From assembly GCF_900102875.1 (NCBI RefSeq), contig NZ_FNGH01000002.1, forward strand, positions 186,001 through 250,000: a DNA stretch of 64,000 nt. Reading direction: 5' to 3'. The stretch comes from Franzmannia pantelleriensis (GTDB taxonomy: Bacteria; Pseudomonadota; Gammaproteobacteria; Pseudomonadales; Halomonadaceae). Of this stretch, positions 47,380-55,612 are shown one piece after another. A program made the translations under genes and the position numbers. Every line of letters begins with the position of its first letter. Position 1 is the stretch's first letter. The notes under the pieces were generated by a model. That model was not told the DNA's origin. It was given only the letters and a program-made list of their open reading frames with translations, and made no database searches.

Positions 47380-49020
47380 TCAGGCCTTGAACAGCACCGG
47401 CGCCAGATGGTGCTTGTCGATCATCACGTCGACCACCGCTGGGCCATCGGCGGCGAAGGCGCGCTGCATGGCGGCTTCCAGGTCGCCGGGACGGGTGACC
47501 TGCTCGCCGTGGGCGCCAAAAGCGCGGGCCAGGACGCCGAAGTCGGGGTTCTGGTAATCGACGGCAAAATGCCGGCCGTCGTAGTGGGCATCCTGGAAGG
47601 CGCGCTCGTTGCCGAGCCCCTGGTCGTTGATCACCACGGCGACCAGCTTGATGTTCTCGCGCACTGCGGTTTCCAGTTCGCCGATATTGCACATGAAGCC
47701 CATGTCGCCCTGTACCGCCAGTACCGGCACATCGGGTCGGGCCAGTGCCGCCCCCAGCGCAGTGGGGAAGCCGGCGCCGACTGCCGCCCAGTTGTCGATG
47801 AACATGTAGGTGTCCGGGGCATGGCTGACGAAATGCTGGCGCGCGTGCTTACCGGCATTGCCGGCATCGACCACCATGATACCGCCTTTGGGCAGGGTGC
47901 GCCTGAGCACGTCGGCCACGAACGGCGGCTGAATCGGCTCAGCGAGGGGATCGATCAGCGCCTGGCGCTCCTCTTCCCAGCGCGCGACCTCGGCGGCCAC
48001 GTCGACCCAGTCCCAGCGCTGGCCGTCGAGACGGGCGCTCAGGCCGGCCAGGAAACTCGGGGTGCTGCCCACCGCGGCCACATCTACCGGGAACACCGTG
48101 CCGATCGGGTCGACGCTGGCCGCCTGGTGAATCAGGGTGGCGTCTTCGCGGATCAGGCCATGCTTGAAGGTGGTCGAGAACAGGTCCATACGCGCGCCCA
48201 CTGCCACTACCACGTCGGCCTGTTTGACCACCCGGTTGGCGCTATTCCAGCCGTTGCGGCCCAGCGGCCCAACAGCCAAGGGATGCGAGGTCGGAAAGGC
48301 ATCGGGGCTGAACTGCAGCGGCGCTACCGGGATGTTGTGCTGTTCGGCAAAGGCGATCAGCGCAACGCTGGCGCGCTCGCGCAGCACACCGCTGCCGGCC
48401 AGGATCACCGGCCGCTTGGCCTTGGCCAGCAGCGCCGAGGCCTGGTCGAGGCAACTGCCGGCGACCTCGGGCAGCACGCTGGCGCGATACTGCTCGGGAG
48501 ATTGCGTCTCGGCCTCGACCTCGGCGCGATAGATGGCGGTTGAAGCCTCCAGGTGAACGGGGCCCGGTGGCTCGGCCAGCGCAGTACGGAAGGCCTTGCG
48601 CAGCGCTTCCTGGGCCTTTTCGGGGCCGGTGATGGAGTACGCCCACTTGGTGATCGGCTTGAAGAAGGTGATCTGGTCCATCTCCTGGCTGGCATCCTTC
48701 TCGCGAAGCCACTCCTCCTGAAGGCCGTTGATGCCGATCAGCGGCACGTTACCGCGATAGGCGGCGCCGAACGGCGTGGCCATGTTGGTCACCCCCGGGC
48801 CTTCGGTGGCGGTGACCACTGCCGGGCGCTGGCCGGCGCGGGCATAGCCGTAGGCCATGAAGGCCGCGCCCTGTTCGTGGCGGGTGAGGATGAAGCGCAT
48901 CTCCGGTGTCTCGCGAACGACATCGAGCAACGCCAGATTTTGGGTGCCGGGAATACCGAACACATGGGTGACGCCTTCGCGGCGCAGGCCATCAATCAGG
49001 GTTTGGGCAACGCTGGGCAT
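47380..49020 (-). CDS. Thiamine diphosphate-dependent enzyme (acetolactate synthase-like)
   Basis: A 546-aa ThDP enzyme. The N-terminal half has VTHVFGIPGTQNLALLDVV and the catalytic glutamate region ILTRHEQGAAFMAYGYARAG; the C-terminal half has the ThDP motif GDMGFMCNIGELETAVRENIKLVAVVINDQGLG (GDG/NN type). The middle FAD-like domain is present. The family includes acetolactate synthase, oxalyl-CoA decarboxylase, sulfoacetaldehyde acetyltransferase and benzoylformate decarboxylase. No small subunit is nearby, so a catabolic decarboxylase or lyase is more likely than branched-chain synthesis. The substrate cannot be fixed from sequence. Confidence 0.8.
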   Translation of the reverse strand: MPSVAQTLIDGLRREGVTHVFGIPGTQNLALLDVVRETPEMRFILTRHEQGAAFMAYGYARAGQRPAVVTATEGPGVTNMATPFGAAYRGNVPLIGINGLQEEWLREKDASQEMDQITFFKPITKWAYSITGPEKAQEALRKAFRTALAEPPGPVHLEASTAIYRAEVEAETQSPEQYRASVLPEVAGSCLDQASALLAKAKRPVILAGSGVLRERASVALIAFAEQHNIPVAPLQFSPDAFPTSHPLAVGPLGRNGWNSANRVVKQADVVVAVGARMDLFSTTFKHGLIREDATLIHQAASVDPIGTVFPVDVAAVGSTPSFLAGLSARLDGQRWDWVDVAAEVARWEEERQALIDPLAEPIQPPFVADVLRRTLPKGGIMVVDAGNAGKHARQHFVSHAPDTYMFIDNWAAVGAGFPTALGAALARPDVPVLAVQGDMGFMCNIGELETAVRENIKLVAVVINDQGLGNERAFQDAHYDGRHFAVDYQNPDFGVLARAFGAHGEQVTRPGDLEAAMQRAFAADGPAVVDVMIDKHHLAPVLFKA

Positions 49021-49074
49021 GGCGGATCTCCTGTGGGGTTGTTGTTGGAAATGGGTGGCGCTGAGGGCTGATCG

Positions 49075-49857
49075 CTAGACGGTGGCACTGCGGCCGCCGT
49101 CGACGTTGAGGCTGGCGCCGGTGACATAGCCGGCGCGAGGCGAGGCCAGAAACACGATGGCGTTGGCCACGTCCTGGGCATCGCCCAGTCGCCCCAGCGG
49201 AATGGCCTGGCCCTGGCGGGTCGAGTAGGCCTCCCAGCTGAGCTCTGGGGCTTCACGCTGCCAGCGACGCTCGACCTGCGCCGAGCGCACTCGCCCCAGG
49301 CACACGGTATTGACGCGGATATTCTGCTCGCCAAGTTCGTTGGCCAGCGACTTGGTCAGGGCGATGCCGGCGGCCCGGGTCGCCGAGGTTGGCAGGGTCC
49401 TGGCCGGGGCGGCCTTGCCCGACACCGTGGTGACGTTGATGATCGCCGCCGACGATGAAGCTGCCAGGTGTGGCAGCGCGGCACGAATGCTGCGCACTGC
49501 CCCCATCAGCTTGAGCTCGATATCGGCTTGCCACAGGGCGTCATCGGCCTCCAGAAAGGGGCCGGAGGCGCTGCTGCCGGCGTTATTGATCAGGATGTCC
49601 AGGCTGCCGAAGGCGTCGACGGTGCGTGCCACCGCGTCCGCAGGGCCGTCGGCACTGGCGATGTCGGCCACCACGGTCAGCGGGCGCTGGCCGGTACGTG
49701 CAGCGATACGCTCGGCGGCCTCCTGCAGAGGCCCCTCGCGCCGCGCCACCAGCGCCACTCGTGCACCCTCCTCGGCGAGCAGCAGCGCCGTCTCGAAGCC
49801 GATTCCCTGGCTGGCGCCGGTCACCAGCGCCACCTTGTCCGTGAGTGCCATGTCCAT
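49075..49857 (-). CDS. SDR family oxidoreductase (3-oxoacyl reductase-like)
   Basis: A 260-aa dehydrogenase. TGASQGIGFETA is the cofactor loop, LINNAGSSASG follows, and the catalytic Ser-Tyr-Lys region reads NVTTVSGKAAPARTLPTSATRAAGIALTKSLA with the tyrosine position replaced: the expected YXXXK is not obvious (TSATRAAG). The start at 49857 has AGGAGGA 6 nt upstream. It heads the minus-strand operon SDR-ThDP enzyme-MFS. Confidence 0.8.
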   Translation of the reverse strand: MDMALTDKVALVTGASQGIGFETALLLAEEGARVALVARREGPLQEAAERIAARTGQRPLTVVADIASADGPADAVARTVDAFGSLDILINNAGSSASGPFLEADDALWQADIELKLMGAVRSIRAALPHLAASSSAAIINVTTVSGKAAPARTLPTSATRAAGIALTKSLANELGEQNIRVNTVCLGRVRSAQVERRWQREAPELSWEAYSTRQGQAIPLGRLGDAQDVANAIVFLASPRAGYVTGASLNVDGGRSATV

Positions 49858-49922
49858 GCGGTTTCCTCCTGTGCTTGGATGCCGCGATCGTGCGTTTCGC
49901 TGAAACAGATGTCGACGCCGGC

Positions 49923-50022
49923 GTATGCAAGTGTCTACTCTTCAATACATCGAAGCTGACGTTATCCGCCAGCATAGCGCGCTTTTTCTGACTATTGCAT
50001 ATCACTGAGCCCACTTGCATAC
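49923..50022. promoter_or_regulatory. Divergent control region with distant inverted repeat
   Basis: The 252-bp gap between the SDR and tctC starts is AT-richer than its surroundings. GTATGCAAGTG (49923-49933) and CACTTGCATAC (50012-50022) are a perfect 11-bp inverted pair 78 bp apart, which would suit two sites of one regulator controlling both operons. The GntR protein at 54.8 kb is the nearest candidate. Confidence 0.4.
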
Positions 50023-50109
50023 TTGAGTACACAATAACAGCAAGTAGCGGATGCGGCAGCACTAGTGGCTGTCGTCCGCCAGTCGGAAACCCACACGGGA
50101 GAACACAAT

Positions 50110-51213
50110 ATGAATAACGCCAGACACCACGCCTCACGCTTTGCTCGCCACAGCCTCAGCCTGGCGGTGGCTGCCGGCCTCACCTTTGGCGTTGCGGCCA
50201 ACAGCCACGCCGAACTGACCGGATTCTACGAAGGCGAGACTCTCGAGATCCTCACCCCCTGGGCACCGGGTGGCGGGGCGGATACCTGGGGCCGCTATAT
50301 CGCGGGAACCATCGGGCCTTTCCTGGGTGATGATGTCAGTGTGCAGGTGGTCAATCGACCCGGTGCAGGCGGCGTGCAGGGCACCAATGAGTTCGAACTG
50401 CGCACGGCAAGCGATGGCATGACCGTCATGCTGCAGAGTGCCGGTCAGGTATTCCCGTTCATGTACGGCTCCAGTGCGGTGCGCTATGACTTCCGCAACT
50501 ATGAGCCGATCGTCGCCATGGCGCAGGGTGGGGTAGTCTATGCCAATGCCGAGCTGGGCATCGAGGAACCGCACGAACTGTGGGACGTCGACCAGCTGAT
50601 CTATGGTGAGGTCTCGCCTCAGGCGATCGGCTCCATGACGCTGGCCGCCTTCGCACTGCTCGACCTGCCCCATGATGCCATCTTCGGCTATGAGAGCCGC
50701 GGACCGGCTCGTCTGGCGCTGGAGCAGGGCGAGACCAATCTCGATTTCCAGACCACCAGTGCCTATACCGCCAACGTCGAACCGCTGGTGGAAGAGGGTA
50801 TTGCCGTGCCGCTGTTCAGCCTCGGCATCATCGATACCGACGGTGAGCTGGTGCGTGATCCGGCTTTCCCCGACATGCCCACCGTGGCCGAAGTCTACGA
50901 GGAGCGGCATGGCGAAGCGCCGTCCGGCGTGGCCTGGGATGCCTACCGTGCGGTGCTGTCGGCGGGCAGCATCAAGATGCTGTGGGCCAAGTCCGATGCC
51001 CCGGAGGACTCGATCAATGACCTGCGCTACGCCTTCGAGCAGGCGCGCCAGGACGAGGACTTCATTGCTGATTCCGAAGAGGCCAATGGCCCCTATGAGT
51101 GGCTGGTGGGCGACGACGCATACACCGCCATGAGCGCCACCCTGGAGATTTCCGACGAGGCACTCGACTATCTGCGCGCTACCTTCAAGGAGCGCTACGA
51201 CGCTGACCTTTGA
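50110..51213 (+). CDS. TTT (tripartite tricarboxylate) transporter substrate-binding protein
   Basis: A 367-aa periplasmic binding protein of the TctC/Bug family. The signal peptide ends near AANSHA. The mature start FYEGETLEILTPWAPGGGADTWGRYIA and VVNRPGAGGVQGTNEF are family blocks. The start at 50110 has ACGGGAG upstream. It is the first gene of tctC-tctA-tctB-aldehyde dehydrogenase. The ligand is a carboxylate; tricarballylate or a related acid is inferred from tcuAB downstream. Confidence 0.88.
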   Translation: MNNARHHASRFARHSLSLAVAAGLTFGVAANSHAELTGFYEGETLEILTPWAPGGGADTWGRYIAGTIGPFLGDDVSVQVVNRPGAGGVQGTNEFELRTASDGMTVMLQSAGQVFPFMYGSSAVRYDFRNYEPIVAMAQGGVVYANAELGIEEPHELWDVDQLIYGEVSPQAIGSMTLAAFALLDLPHDAIFGYESRGPARLALEQGETNLDFQTTSAYTANVEPLVEEGIAVPLFSLGIIDTDGELVRDPAFPDMPTVAEVYEERHGEAPSGVAWDAYRAVLSAGSIKMLWAKSDAPEDSINDLRYAFEQARQDEDFIADSEEANGPYEWLVGDDAYTAMSATLEISDEALDYLRATFKERYDADL

Positions 51214-51214
51214 G

Positions 51215-51255
51215 GTTGCTTGAGCAACGCTGGGGAGGGCTGCAAGGCCCTCCCC
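51215..51255 (+). other. Hairpins between tctC and tctA
   Basis: A small stem GTTGC-TTGA-GCAAC is followed by GGGGAGGGC/GCCCTCCCC with a TGCAAG loop. No T-run. In such operons a hairpin here often raises binding-protein mRNA over the membrane genes. Confidence 0.55.
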
Positions 51256-51324
51256 GCGTCGTATCCGGATGCGCTGCCGCGCGGCGCATTCAAATCATTT
51301 GCAGATAGATAGGAGCACGACGCC

Positions 51325-52797
51325 GTGTTAGCCGCCGCGTTTGATGCCCTGGCGCTGGTCCTCGACCCGTCCCGTCTGGTGTTCATGCTGTTGGGCATCA
51401 GTGTGGGGTTGGTAGTGGGCATTCTCCCCGGTCTGGGGGGCGTCGTGGGTATGTCTCTGTTGTTGCCGTTCGTCTACGGCATGGATCCGCATGCTGCCAC
51501 GGCGATGCTGATCGGCATGGCGGCGGTGATTGCCACTGCCGATACCTTCCCGAGTATCCTGATCGGGGTGCCCGGCTCGGCGGGCTCCCAGGCGACCATC
51601 CTGGATGGCTATCCGATGGCTCAGCAGGGCAAGGCCGGTCGCGCCCTGAGCGCCGCCTTCAGTGCGTCGCTGATTGGTGGCTTGGTCGGGGCGCTGGTGC
51701 TGTTTGCCATCTTGCCGATTGCCCGGCCGCTGGTGCTCGCCTTCCAGTCGCCGCACCTGTTCATGCTCACCGTACTCGGCCTGTGTGTGGTTGGCCTGCT
51801 GGCCGGCAAGTACCCGTTTCGCGGCATTCTCGCCACCCTGATCGGTATCATGATCGCCATGCTCGGCTCCGCGCCCGCCACGGTGACCTTCCGCTTCGTC
51901 GGTGACAGCATCTACCTGATGGACGGCATTCCGCTGGCGATCCTGGCCATGGGGCTATTCGCGGTGCCGGAGATCATCGACCTGCTGGCCGATAATCGCG
52001 CGGTCTCCAGGGTCAAGGAGGTCTCCAGTGGCTGGAAGGACGGTGTGCGCGACACCCTGCAGAACCGCTGGCTGGTGCTGCGTTCGGCGGCCCTCGGGGT
52101 AGCGGTGGGGGCGATTCCCGGCCTTGGTGGATCGGTGGTCGACTGGCTCTCCTACGGCCAGGCGGTACAGAGTGCCAAGGATAAGAGCGGCTTCGGCAAG
52201 GGTGACGTGCGCGGGGTGATCGCACCAGAGAGCTCCAACAATGCCAAGGAGGGAGGCTCGCTGATCCCCACCATGCTGTTTGGCATTCCGGGCAGCGGCA
52301 CCACTGCGGTGCTGCTGGGTGGCCTGATTCTGCTGGGTATCCAGCCCGGCCCGTCGATGCTGACCTCGGACCTGTCGATTACTCTGACCATTGTCTGGAC
52401 CCTGGCGCTCGCCAATGTCGTGGGCGCCTTCGCCTGCTTTCTGCTGTCGCGGCCCATCGCGCGCCTCAGCACCATTCCCGCCGCCAAGTTCGCGCCCTTT
52501 CTGCTGATCGTGATGATGGTAGGCGCCTACCAGAACACCAATCAATGGGGCGATCTAATCGCCTTTATCGTCATCGGCCTGTTCGGCTGGCTGCTCAAGA
52601 CCTATGACTGGCCGCGGGCGCCGGTACTGATCGGTTTCGTGCTGGCGCCGAGCATCGAGCGCTATCTGACCATTTCGGCCTCGCGCTACGGCTGGACGTG
52701 GCTGACCGATCCCATTGTCATCGTCATCGGCGTGCTGGCGGTGGCTGTGGTAGTGGCCGGGGTGCGCGCCAAACGCAAGGGCCTGGGAGAGAGCTGA
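51325..52797 (+). CDS. TTT transporter large membrane subunit TctA
   Basis: A 490-aa membrane protein with about 12 helices. GILPGLGGVVGMSLLLPFVYGMDPHAATAMLIGMAA is the hallmark repeat; a second copy, AIPGLGGSVVDWLSYGQAVQ, occurs near residue 260, and PTMLFGIPGSGTTAVLLGGL near 320. GTG start with AGGAG. Stop overlaps tctB start (TGATG). Confidence 0.92.
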   Translation: MLAAAFDALALVLDPSRLVFMLLGISVGLVVGILPGLGGVVGMSLLLPFVYGMDPHAATAMLIGMAAVIATADTFPSILIGVPGSAGSQATILDGYPMAQQGKAGRALSAAFSASLIGGLVGALVLFAILPIARPLVLAFQSPHLFMLTVLGLCVVGLLAGKYPFRGILATLIGIMIAMLGSAPATVTFRFVGDSIYLMDGIPLAILAMGLFAVPEIIDLLADNRAVSRVKEVSSGWKDGVRDTLQNRWLVLRSAALGVAVGAIPGLGGSVVDWLSYGQAVQSAKDKSGFGKGDVRGVIAPESSNNAKEGGSLIPTMLFGIPGSGTTAVLLGGLILLGIQPGPSMLTSDLSITLTIVWTLALANVVGAFACFLLSRPIARLSTIPAAKFAPFLLIVMMVGAYQNTNQWGDLIAFIVIGLFGWLLKTYDWPRAPVLIGFVLAPSIERYLTISASRYGWTWLTDPIVIVIGVLAVAVVVAGVRAKRKGLGES

Positions 52798-53294
52798 TGT
52801 CACAGCGATTACGTGAAGAGCTGTTATTCATGGCGGTACTGGCCGGTCTGATGGGGGCGGCCCTGTACATGGCCACCGGCTATCCGTTCACCGCGCGGCT
52901 GATGCCTCAGGTAGTGGCGATCGCCGTACTGGCGCTGCTCAGCGTGGAGAGCGTGCTGACCGTGCGGCGCTATCGCGCGGCCCGCCGCAGCGGGGACCCA
53001 GCATCGGACGGCGAACATGTCGGCGACACCGGCAATGAACCGGTGTGGGGCGCCAAGTTCCGACGCACCGCGCCCTACCTGGGCTGGCTGGCCGCGCTCT
53101 ACCTGGGCATCTACCTGATTGGCCTGACGGCCTCGGCAGCGATCTTCACCGTCGCCTTCTGCCGTCTGGTCGGCAAGATGAGCTGGCTGGCGGCGCTGCT
53201 CGGGACTGGCCTGCTGATGGCGGCGCTGTTTGGCCTGAGCGAGGCCTTCAACATGCGCTGGCCGGTAGGCTACTTCTTCGACCCGTTCCGCTAG
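52797..53294 (+). CDS. TTT transporter small membrane subunit TctB
   Basis: A 165-aa protein with four membrane segments (about 10-27, 35-55, 88-108, 115-150). Its sequence is variable, as usual for TctB; the assignment rests on size, topology and overlap with tctA. The middle holds a charged loop (RSGDPASDGEHVGDTG). Confidence 0.82.
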   Translation: MSQRLREELLFMAVLAGLMGAALYMATGYPFTARLMPQVVAIAVLALLSVESVLTVRRYRAARRSGDPASDGEHVGDTGNEPVWGAKFRRTAPYLGWLAALYLGIYLIGLTASAAIFTVAFCRLVGKMSWLAALLGTGLLMAALFGLSEAFNMRWPVGYFFDPFR

Positions 53295-53320
53295 CACCCG
53301 TTAATCTGGAGGATCCCCCC

Positions 53321-54799
53321 GTGCCAACCACCTACCAACTCTATATCGGCGGCGCCTGGCGGGATGCCGCCGACGGCGCTACCTTCCCGGCCATCAATCC
53401 GGTTGACCAGCAGCCCTGGGCGCACCTGCCCCAGGCCGGCAGCGCAGACGTCGACGCGGCAGTAGCGGCAGCCCGCGAAGCCTTCGACGGCGGCTGGAAA
53501 CACACCAACGGCCTGACCCGCGCCACGCTGATGCAGCGCCTGGCCGAGCTGCTCGAGGCCGACGCCGAGCGCATGGCCCAGCTCGAGACCACCGACAACG
53601 GCAAGGTGATCCGCGAGACTCGCGTGCAGATGCGCTTTGCCGCTCGCAATTACCGCTACTTCGCCGGCTGGGCCGACAAGCTGCATGGTGAGAGCATTCC
53701 GCTGGATCGTCCCGAGCTGGTCGATTTCACGACACGCGAGCCGCGCGGTGTGGCGGCGCTGATCACCTCCTGGAACTCGCCCATGGCGATACTCGCCAAC
53801 AAGTTGGCACCGGCGCTGGCGGCGGGTTGCACGGTGGTGATCAAGCCCTCGGAAATGGCCAGCGTGACTACCCTGGCCTTCGCCGAGCTGTGCGAAAAGG
53901 CGGGTTTCCCGGCAGGTGTGGTCAACGTGGTGACCGGCGACGGCAGCGTCGGCGCGGCGCTCACCGGTCACCCCGGCATCGACCTGATCAGTTTTACCGG
54001 CGGCACCGCCACCGGCAAGGCGATCTCACGGGTTGCCGCCGAGCACCTCACGCCGGTGACCCTCGAGCTGGGCGGAAAATCGGCCAATATCGTATTCGCC
54101 GATGCCGACCTCGAGCAGGCCGTGACCGGTGCGGTGGCGGGGATCTTCGCCGCCGCCGGCCAGACCTGCATCGCTGGCTCGCGGCTGCTGGTGCAGCGCG
54201 AGATCTACGACCGGGTGGTGGCTCAGGTGTGTGAACGCGCCCGGGCGATCCGTGTCGGCGATCCGCGAGACGAGGCCACCGAGATGGGGCCGGTGGCGAC
54301 GCAGGCCCAGCATCAGCGGGTACTGGCCTTTATCCAGCGGGCCCGTGAACAGGGCGCAACCCTGGCGGTGGGTGGCGGTGTGCCGCAGGGTGAGGCTTAC
54401 GACCGCGGCTACTTCGTCGAGCCCACGGTATTCACCGAGGTGGCGCCGGACGCCGAGCTTGCCCAGGAAGAAGTGTTCGGCCCGGTGCTGGCGATCATAC
54501 CCTTCGACAACGAGGAGGAGGCCATCGCCATCGCCAACGGCACCGCCTACGGCCTGGTCGCCGGGTTGTGGACCCAGAACCTGGCGCGGGCGCACCGCGT
54601 GGCCAGGCGTCTCGAAGTGGGTGGCGTGTGGGTCAACACCTACCGTACCAACGCTGCCCAGGCGCCGTTCGGCGGGGTCAAGGCAAGCGGTATCGGCCGC
54701 GAGCGGGGGCTGCATGCACTGGATGAGTATCTGGAGATCAAGAACCTGATGATCGACCTGTCGAGCGAGGCCCGTGATCCCTTCGCGATTCGCACCTGA
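53321..54799 (+). CDS. NAD(P)-dependent aldehyde dehydrogenase
   Basis: A 492-aa enzyme. The catalytic Cys283 is in AAGQTCIAGSRLL and the general base Glu249 in LELGGKSANIVFADA; the cofactor site has ISFTGGTATGKAI. GTG start with GGAGGA upstream, 27 nt after tctB, so it belongs to the transporter operon. It should oxidise an aldehyde made from the imported acid or an amino compound. Confidence 0.92.
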   Translation: MPTTYQLYIGGAWRDAADGATFPAINPVDQQPWAHLPQAGSADVDAAVAAAREAFDGGWKHTNGLTRATLMQRLAELLEADAERMAQLETTDNGKVIRETRVQMRFAARNYRYFAGWADKLHGESIPLDRPELVDFTTREPRGVAALITSWNSPMAILANKLAPALAAGCTVVIKPSEMASVTTLAFAELCEKAGFPAGVVNVVTGDGSVGAALTGHPGIDLISFTGGTATGKAISRVAAEHLTPVTLELGGKSANIVFADADLEQAVTGAVAGIFAAAGQTCIAGSRLLVQREIYDRVVAQVCERARAIRVGDPRDEATEMGPVATQAQHQRVLAFIQRAREQGATLAVGGGVPQGEAYDRGYFVEPTVFTEVAPDAELAQEEVFGPVLAIIPFDNEEEAIAIANGTAYGLVAGLWTQNLARAHRVARRLEVGGVWVNTYRTNAAQAPFGGVKASGIGRERGLHALDEYLEIKNLMIDLSSEARDPFAIRT

Positions 54800-54808
54800 C
54801 GTCTGCGG

Positions 54809-55498
54809 CTAGTCGTCGTAGCTCTCGAAGAGCGCCTCGAGGCGCACCTTGTAGGCCTCGCGGATATGGGTGCGGGCGAGCCGCTCGGCGGCTTCCGGGT
54901 CGCGGGCCTCGAGGGCGTCGATGATTGCCCGGTGCTCGCTGCGTGCGGTCTCGGCGCGGCCTGGCTTGGCCAGCGTGCTGCGGCCGAGCAGCATCATCGA
55001 CTCCTGCAGCGAATTCAGCATTTTCAGCAGATAGCGGTTGTGGCCGCAGCGATACAGAGTGGTGTGGAACAGCTTGTTGTTCTTTACCAGGTCAGCGGTG
55101 TCGCTCAGGCGTGCGTCGCGCTCGCTGATCTCGCGCAGGAAGGCGATCTCCACCTCCGAGGCGTGCTGCGCGGCGAGTCCCGCGGCGGTGCCTTCCAGCA
55201 CCTCGCGCATGGCGTACAGCTCACTGATCATGCCGTGATCGAGCTCGGTGATGATGGTGCCACGGGCCGGGTCGTTGGCCACTAACCCCTCGAGCTGCAG
55301 ACGGTTGAGCGCCTCGCGCACCGGGGTGCGGCTCAGGCCGATGCGCTCGGCCAGCTCGACCTCGCGAATGCGCGTGCCGGGCGGCAGGCTGCCTTCCTTG
55401 ATGGCGTCGATGATGTAGCGATATGCCTGTTCGCTGCGCGGCTCGCCGCGCTGGTTGGCCGCCGTCGTGGCGCTCTTGCGTGGCTTGCGCTCTGCCAT
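54809..55498 (-). CDS. GntR family (FCD) transcriptional regulator
   Basis: A 229-aa regulator. The winged helix has AYRYIIDAIKEGSLPPGTRIREVELAERIGLSRTPVREALNRLQLEGLV, and the C-terminal FCD effector domain has ELYAMREVLEGTAAGLAA and HRAIIDALEARD. The start at 55498 (MAERKPRKS) is preferred. It is divergent from tcuA and convergent with the aldehyde dehydrogenase. It probably senses a carboxylate and controls one or both operons. Confidence 0.9.
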   Translation of the reverse strand: MAERKPRKSATTAANQRGEPRSEQAYRYIIDAIKEGSLPPGTRIREVELAERIGLSRTPVREALNRLQLEGLVANDPARGTIITELDHGMISELYAMREVLEGTAAGLAAQHASEVEIAFLREISERDARLSDTADLVKNNKLFHTTLYRCGHNRYLLKMLNSLQESMMLLGRSTLAKPGRAETARSEHRAIIDALEARDPEAAERLARTHIREAYKVRLEALFESYDD

Positions 55499-55553
55499 GG
55501 GGAGTGGGCCTCGAATTGGGTTGATGATGATTGACCATGGTATGTCAGGGAAC

Positions 55554-55592
55554 ATGACTTGTCATTTTGAACACTAGTGGATACATTTGTAT
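55554..55592. promoter_or_regulatory. Two short palindromes in the gntR-tcuA gap
   Basis: ATGACTTGTCAT (55554-55565) and ATACATTTGTAT (55581-55592) are both perfect 12-bp palindromes with a TT centre, 27 bp apart. They lie between the divergent starts, where a GntR regulator would bind. Confidence 0.5.
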
Positions 55593-55612
55593 TTATTTGG
55601 TGGGAGATCACG

